NCBI RefSeq assembly: GCF_900101785.1
Contig: NZ_LT629688.1
Coordinates: 1,860,001-1,924,000 of the forward strand
Direction: 5' to 3'
Length of the DNA: 64,000 bases
Source: Auraticoccus monumenti
GTDB taxonomy: Bacteria; Actinomycetota; Actinomycetes; Propionibacteriales; Propionibacteriaceae
The position numbers were made by a program, and so were the translations under genes. The notes under the pieces were generated by a model. It did no database searches. It saw only the letters and a list, made by a program, of their open reading frames with translations, and was not told the DNA's origin. Positions 61,261 through 64,000 of this stretch are shown piece after piece. Every line of letters begins with the position of its first letter. Position 1 is the stretch's first letter.

Positions 61261-62271
61261 TCAGGCGGGTGCCGGGCCGGTGGAGCCACGCACCACCAGG
61301 TGGGTGGGCAGCAGCACCGAGCGGCTCTCGTCGACGTCGCCCCCCAGCAGCAGCGAGACCGCGACCCTCCCGGCCTGCTCGGCGGGGGAGCTGATCGTGG
61401 TCAGCGCCGGGTGGCAGCAGGCGGCGGCGAAGACGTCGTCGCACCCCACCACGCTGAGGTCGTCGGGGATGCGGATCGACCGCTCGGCGAAGCGCTGCAG
61501 CATGCTGATCGCGATCATGTCGTTGAACACCAGCACGCCGGTGGCCCCTGAGTTGATCACCGCCTCCGCGGCCCCGGTGCCGGCGGCACGCACCGGCGGG
61601 TGCGGGCCGGTACGGCTCACCTCGACCCCCAGCCGCTCGGCCGAGCGCGCCACGGTGCGCCACCGGCGCTCGGTGGACCAGTTGGTCCGCGGCCCGCTGA
61701 CGTAGACCAGCCGTCGGTGCCCCATCGAGACCAGGTGCTCGACCGCCTGACCGAAGCCCGAGGCGGCGTCGATCACCACGCTGGGTCGGCTGCGGCGCGG
61801 ACGGTTCACCGTCACCAGGGGCATGCTGGCGTGCTCCAGGGCGTCCAGCCGGGCCTCCGACAGCCGCGGCGTGAGCACCACCGCGCCGTCGCAGATCCCT
61901 CGCACCCGGCTCAGCGCCAGCTCGTCGAGCGCGGCGGAGTTCTCGGTGTCGATCAGCAGCAGGTGCCGCCCGCGGGCCTTGAGCTCGCGCTGGACCCCGC
62001 GCAGGAGGTCGACGAAGAACGGGTTGTTGGTGTCGGGCAGCAGCACCGCGACCGCCAGACCGGTGCCGCCGTTGGAGGGCGCCGACCCGGGGCGCACGTA
62101 GCCCAGCTGCTCGGCGACCCGCTCGATCCGGTGGCGGGTGGTGACGTTCACCCGAGCCGGGTGGGACAGCGCCCTGGACACGGTCGACACCGCCACCCCG
62201 GCCCCGGCGGCGACGTCGGCCAGGGTCGGTGCTCGGTCGGCTGCGTCGCCGACGGGGGTGTCCACCTCCAC
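61261..62271 (-). CDS. LacI-family transcriptional regulator 2
   Basis: A 336-residue repressor: helix-turn-helix APTLADVAAGAGVAVSTVSRALSHP, hinge EQLGYVRPG, ligand domain with DTNNPFFVDLLRGV, NDMIAISMLQRFA and DDLSVVGCDDV. GTG 62271 gives a normal N-terminus; an ATG at 62310 would add 13 residues. The gene is divergent from a small ORF and a Gfo/Idh/MocA operon, its likely targets. Confidence 0.9.
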   Translation of the reverse strand: MEVDTPVGDAADRAPTLADVAAGAGVAVSTVSRALSHPARVNVTTRHRIERVAEQLGYVRPGSAPSNGGTGLAVAVLLPDTNNPFFVDLLRGVQRELKARGRHLLLIDTENSAALDELALSRVRGICDGAVVLTPRLSEARLDALEHASMPLVTVNRPRRSRPSVVIDAASGFGQAVEHLVSMGHRRLVYVSGPRTNWSTERRWRTVARSAERLGVEVSRTGPHPPVRAAGTGAAEAVINSGATGVLVFNDMIAISMLQRFAERSIRIPDDLSVVGCDDVFAAACCHPALTTISSPAEQAGRVAVSLLLGGDVDESRSVLLPTHLVVRGSTGPAPA

Positions 62272-62289
62272 CGGGGAAGTAGAGCACGA

Positions 62290-62324
62290 TGGCAACACGG
62301 TGGCAAACATCTACCGCACTTGCC
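62290..62324. promoter_or_regulatory. candidate operator half-sites of LacI 2
   Basis: TGGCAA occurs at 62290-62295 and again at 62301-62306, one helical turn apart, and the inverse TTGCC at 62320-62324. They lie just upstream of the divergent -10 TACGCT. Confidence 0.4.
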
Positions 62325-62335
62325 GTGCACGCGCT

Positions 62336-62341
62336 TACGCT
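62336..62341 (+). promoter_or_regulatory. -10 element of the oxidoreductase operon
   Basis: TACGCT, 8 bases before ATG 62350 and 5 before GTG 62347. Confidence 0.5.
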
Positions 62342-62349
62342 GTCGGGTG

Positions 62350-62532
62350 ATGAGCCACGATGCCGTGCCCTCGTCCGCTGCCGACGCCCTCGCGTCGGCC
62401 GCGACGGCGCCAGGTCACGGCTGCCGGCTGAACGGGCTCGACGCCGAGCCCGCGAGCCCGGTGAGCGCCTCCGGCGGCGCGGCCCGCGCCGCCGCCCGAC
62501 TGATCAACCACCCTGGAGCGACCCTGCGATGA
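62350..62532 (+). CDS. possible 60-residue leader protein before the oxidoreductase
   Basis: A 60-codon ORF starting 8 bases after TACGCT, rich in Ala, Ser, Pro and Arg, with no recognisable domain. Its TGA overlaps the ATG of the downstream oxidoreductase (ATGA), a pattern of translational coupling. It could be a regulatory leader or a decayed N-terminus. Not certain to be translated. Confidence 0.42.
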   Translation: MSHDAVPSSAADALASAATAPGHGCRLNGLDAEPASPVSASGGAARAAARLINHPGATLR

Positions 62533-63713
62533 CCACTCCCTCCCAGCCCACCCGCGTTCTCGTCGTCGGCTGCGGCGTGATCGGCAAGCACCACGCCATC
62601 GTGCTGACCCGCCACCCCGCCTTCGAGGTGGTCGGCCTGATCGACCCGGTCCCCGGGCGTGCGGCCGAGACCGCGGCCGCGGTGGTCGAGAACGGCGGGA
62701 CGGCCCCGCAGGAGTTCAGCGACATCGCCGCGGCGATGGCCTCCTCCACCCCGCCGGACCTGGCGGCCGTCTGCACCCCCAGCGGGCTCCACGTCGACCA
62801 CGCCGACGAGGCCCTGGACGCCGGCCTGCACGTGGTGATCGAGAAGCCGCTGGACGTGACGGTGTCCAAGGGCGCCCGTCTCGCCGAGCGCGCCCGCGAG
62901 GCCGCCGGCCGCGGCCAGGTCGTCTCGGTGATCAGCCAGCACCGCTTCGACCCCGGAGCCGTGGCCGTCCGCCGGGCCGTCGACGGCGACGGTCTGGGCA
63001 CCATCACCTGCGCACTGGCGTCGATGGCCTGGTACCGCAGCCAGGGCTACTACGACTCCGGCGACTGGCGCGGCACCTGGGCCCTCGACGGCGGTGGCGC
63101 CGTGATGAACCAGGGCGTGCACACCGTCGACCTGCTCCGCTGGTACCTCGGCCGGCCGGAGGAGGTCTTCGCCCACACCGCCCAGCTGGCCCACGAGCGG
63201 GTCGAGGTGGAGGACACCGCCACCGCGACGGTGCGCTTCGCCTCCGGTGCGCTGGCGACGATCTTCTGCACCACCGCCGCCTACCCGGGCCTGACCACCC
63301 GCGTCCAGGTGCACGGCACCAAGGGCTCGGCCATCATCGACAACGACGAGCTGCGCTACCTGCACTGCGGTGACGGCGAGGCGTCCGACAACCTGCGCGA
63401 GGCCAAGGTGACCGGCAACCAGGCCGAGGCGGCGCTCGAGCAGGTGGAGGAGTTCGGGGGTTCCCGCAACAACGCCGACCGCTTCGTGGCCGGGCACCTG
63501 CGCCAGTACGACGACATCGCCGAGGCCATCCAGCAGGGGCGCGAGCCCCTCGTCACGGTGGAGGAGGCGCTGCTCTCCTCGGCGCTGGTGCGCTCGCTCT
63601 ACGTGTCGGCCACGCTCGGCCAGCCGGTCCGCTTCGACGACGTGCTGTCCGGCGTCCACGACGACGTGCAGCCGGTCGTGCGCGGCGCCCAGCCGGTGGG
63701 GGTGACCGCATGA
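62529..63713 (+). CDS. Gfo/Idh/MocA-family oxidoreductase 3
   Basis: A 394-residue dehydrogenase. Cofactor loop VLVVGCGVIGKHHAIVLTRHPAF-like: the loop residues are GCGVIG; EKP motif VIEKPLDV; WALDGGGAVMNQGVHTVDLLRWYLG with active-site Asn/His/Asp. The family uses sugars, inositols or related carbonyls. Its stop overlaps the next start (ATGA). With the isomerase-type protein that follows and the LacI regulator, it forms a probable carbohydrate or polyol catabolic unit. Confidence 0.93.
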   Translation: MTTPSQPTRVLVVGCGVIGKHHAIVLTRHPAFEVVGLIDPVPGRAAETAAAVVENGGTAPQEFSDIAAAMASSTPPDLAAVCTPSGLHVDHADEALDAGLHVVIEKPLDVTVSKGARLAERAREAAGRGQVVSVISQHRFDPGAVAVRRAVDGDGLGTITCALASMAWYRSQGYYDSGDWRGTWALDGGGAVMNQGVHTVDLLRWYLGRPEEVFAHTAQLAHERVEVEDTATATVRFASGALATIFCTTAAYPGLTTRVQVHGTKGSAIIDNDELRYLHCGDGEASDNLREAKVTGNQAEAALEQVEEFGGSRNNADRFVAGHLRQYDDIAEAIQQGREPLVTVEEALLSSALVRSLYVSATLGQPVRFDDVLSGVHDDVQPVVRGAQPVGVTA

Positions 63714-64000
63714 GGTTCTCCGTCTTCACCGCCTCCACCCCCGAGTGGACGCCGCAGGAGGCCGCCCGCACCCTGGGTGAGCAGGGCTACGACGGCGTCG
63801 AGTGGCGCGTCGTGGACCAGCCCGCCAGCGACGAGGTCGGGTTCTGGCGCGGCAACCGCGCGACCTGGCCGCTGACCGGGCTGGAGGAGTCGGTCGAGGA
63901 GATGGCGAGGGTCAGCCGCGAGGCGGGGCTGGAGATCTCCGGGCTGTGCCCCTACGTCCCCGCCACCTCCCGTGAGGACGTGGAGCGGGTGATCGCGGCC
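63710..64000 (+). CDS. sugar phosphate isomerase/epimerase-like protein, cut at window end
   Basis: The first 97 residues of a TIM-barrel AP-endonuclease-2-type protein: FSVFTASTPEWTPQEAARTLGEQGYDGVEWRVVD, then AGLEISGLCPYV. This is the xylose-isomerase-like family containing IolE, hydroxypyruvate and other epimerases. The rest lies beyond the window. The start overlaps the oxidoreductase stop. Typical partner of Gfo/Idh/MocA enzymes in inositol or sugar breakdown. Confidence 0.85.
   Translation, partial: MRFSVFTASTPEWTPQEAARTLGEQGYDGVEWRVVDQPASDEVGFWRGNRATWPLTGLEESVEEMARVSREAGLEISGLCPYVPATSREDVERVIAA

Overview
The window is a gap-poor stretch of chromosome, about 70 percent GC with strong G/C third-position bias. 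It looks like a high-GC actinobacterium. The gene content (GuaB3, PspC-type histidine kinase, DUF3017 and a DUF6350/PerM-like protein, class F sortase, cobalamin-dependent mutase) and the sucCD - perM - purN - purH order, known from Mycobacterium, support Actinomycetia. A Propionibacteriales-type organism is my guess, not a proof. I see no rRNA, tRNA, prophage, insertion sequence or CRISPR array.

Layout. 1-7.7 kb: end of guaB3, chorismate mutase, a class F sortase with a CHRD surface protein divergent from an ECF sigma/anti-sigma pair, cysK-cysE, a VOC protein and guaA. 7.7-13.1 kb: a CPBP protease and a PspC envelope-stress block (two PspC proteins, a small membrane protein, a PspC-fused histidine kinase and its LuxR-type regulator). 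13.1-22.1 kb: small membrane proteins, a hydrolase/WYL-regulator pair, a phospholipase D-like protein, the PcrA/UvrD helicase, a RidA/MarR pair and an M23 peptidase. 22.3-33.3 kb: central metabolism (B12-binding mutase subunit, sucC-sucD, a PknH-like sensor protein, PerM-like protein, purN-purH, DUF3017, mdh). 33.5-39.4 kb: kinase, CNNM/CorC protein, cupin, trpS, a phosphotransferase and a DUF559 protein. 39.4-50.6 kb: dienelactone hydrolase, the catalytic subunit of an acyl-CoA mutase, an M20 amidohydrolase, then a nucleoside uptake and salvage operon (BMP lipoprotein, ABC ATPase, two permeases, cdd, add). 50.6-64 kb: an SDR/MarR pair, a LacI-controlled operon of two Gfo/Idh/MocA oxidoreductases and a sugar-binding lipoprotein without permeases, a GDPD, an aldo/keto reductase, an FtsX-type ABC exporter, and a second LacI/oxidoreductase/isomerase unit running off the right edge.

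Regulatory structure is unusually readable. Thirteen annotated genes, plus one candidate small ORF, start 6-9 bases after a TANNNT hexamer with no Shine-Dalgarno sequence, which suggests leaderless transcripts. Divergent pairs carry clear operators: a duplicated ECF-type promoter between the CHRD gene and its sigma factor, TTCA-N4-TGAA and ACTTGA-N4-TCAAGT dyads beside the two MarR genes, and a perfect 12-bp inverted pair beside the first LacI gene. Convergent genes are mostly separated by long perfect hairpins.

The most interesting points are: (i) the sigma/anti-sigma/CHRD/sortase module sharing one promoter motif on both sides; (ii) a split cobalamin mutase whose substrate-site tyrosine is replaced by histidine; (iii) short-unit repeats beside the mutase gene; (iv) candidate leader ORFs before the second oxidoreductase operon and the PspC kinase.
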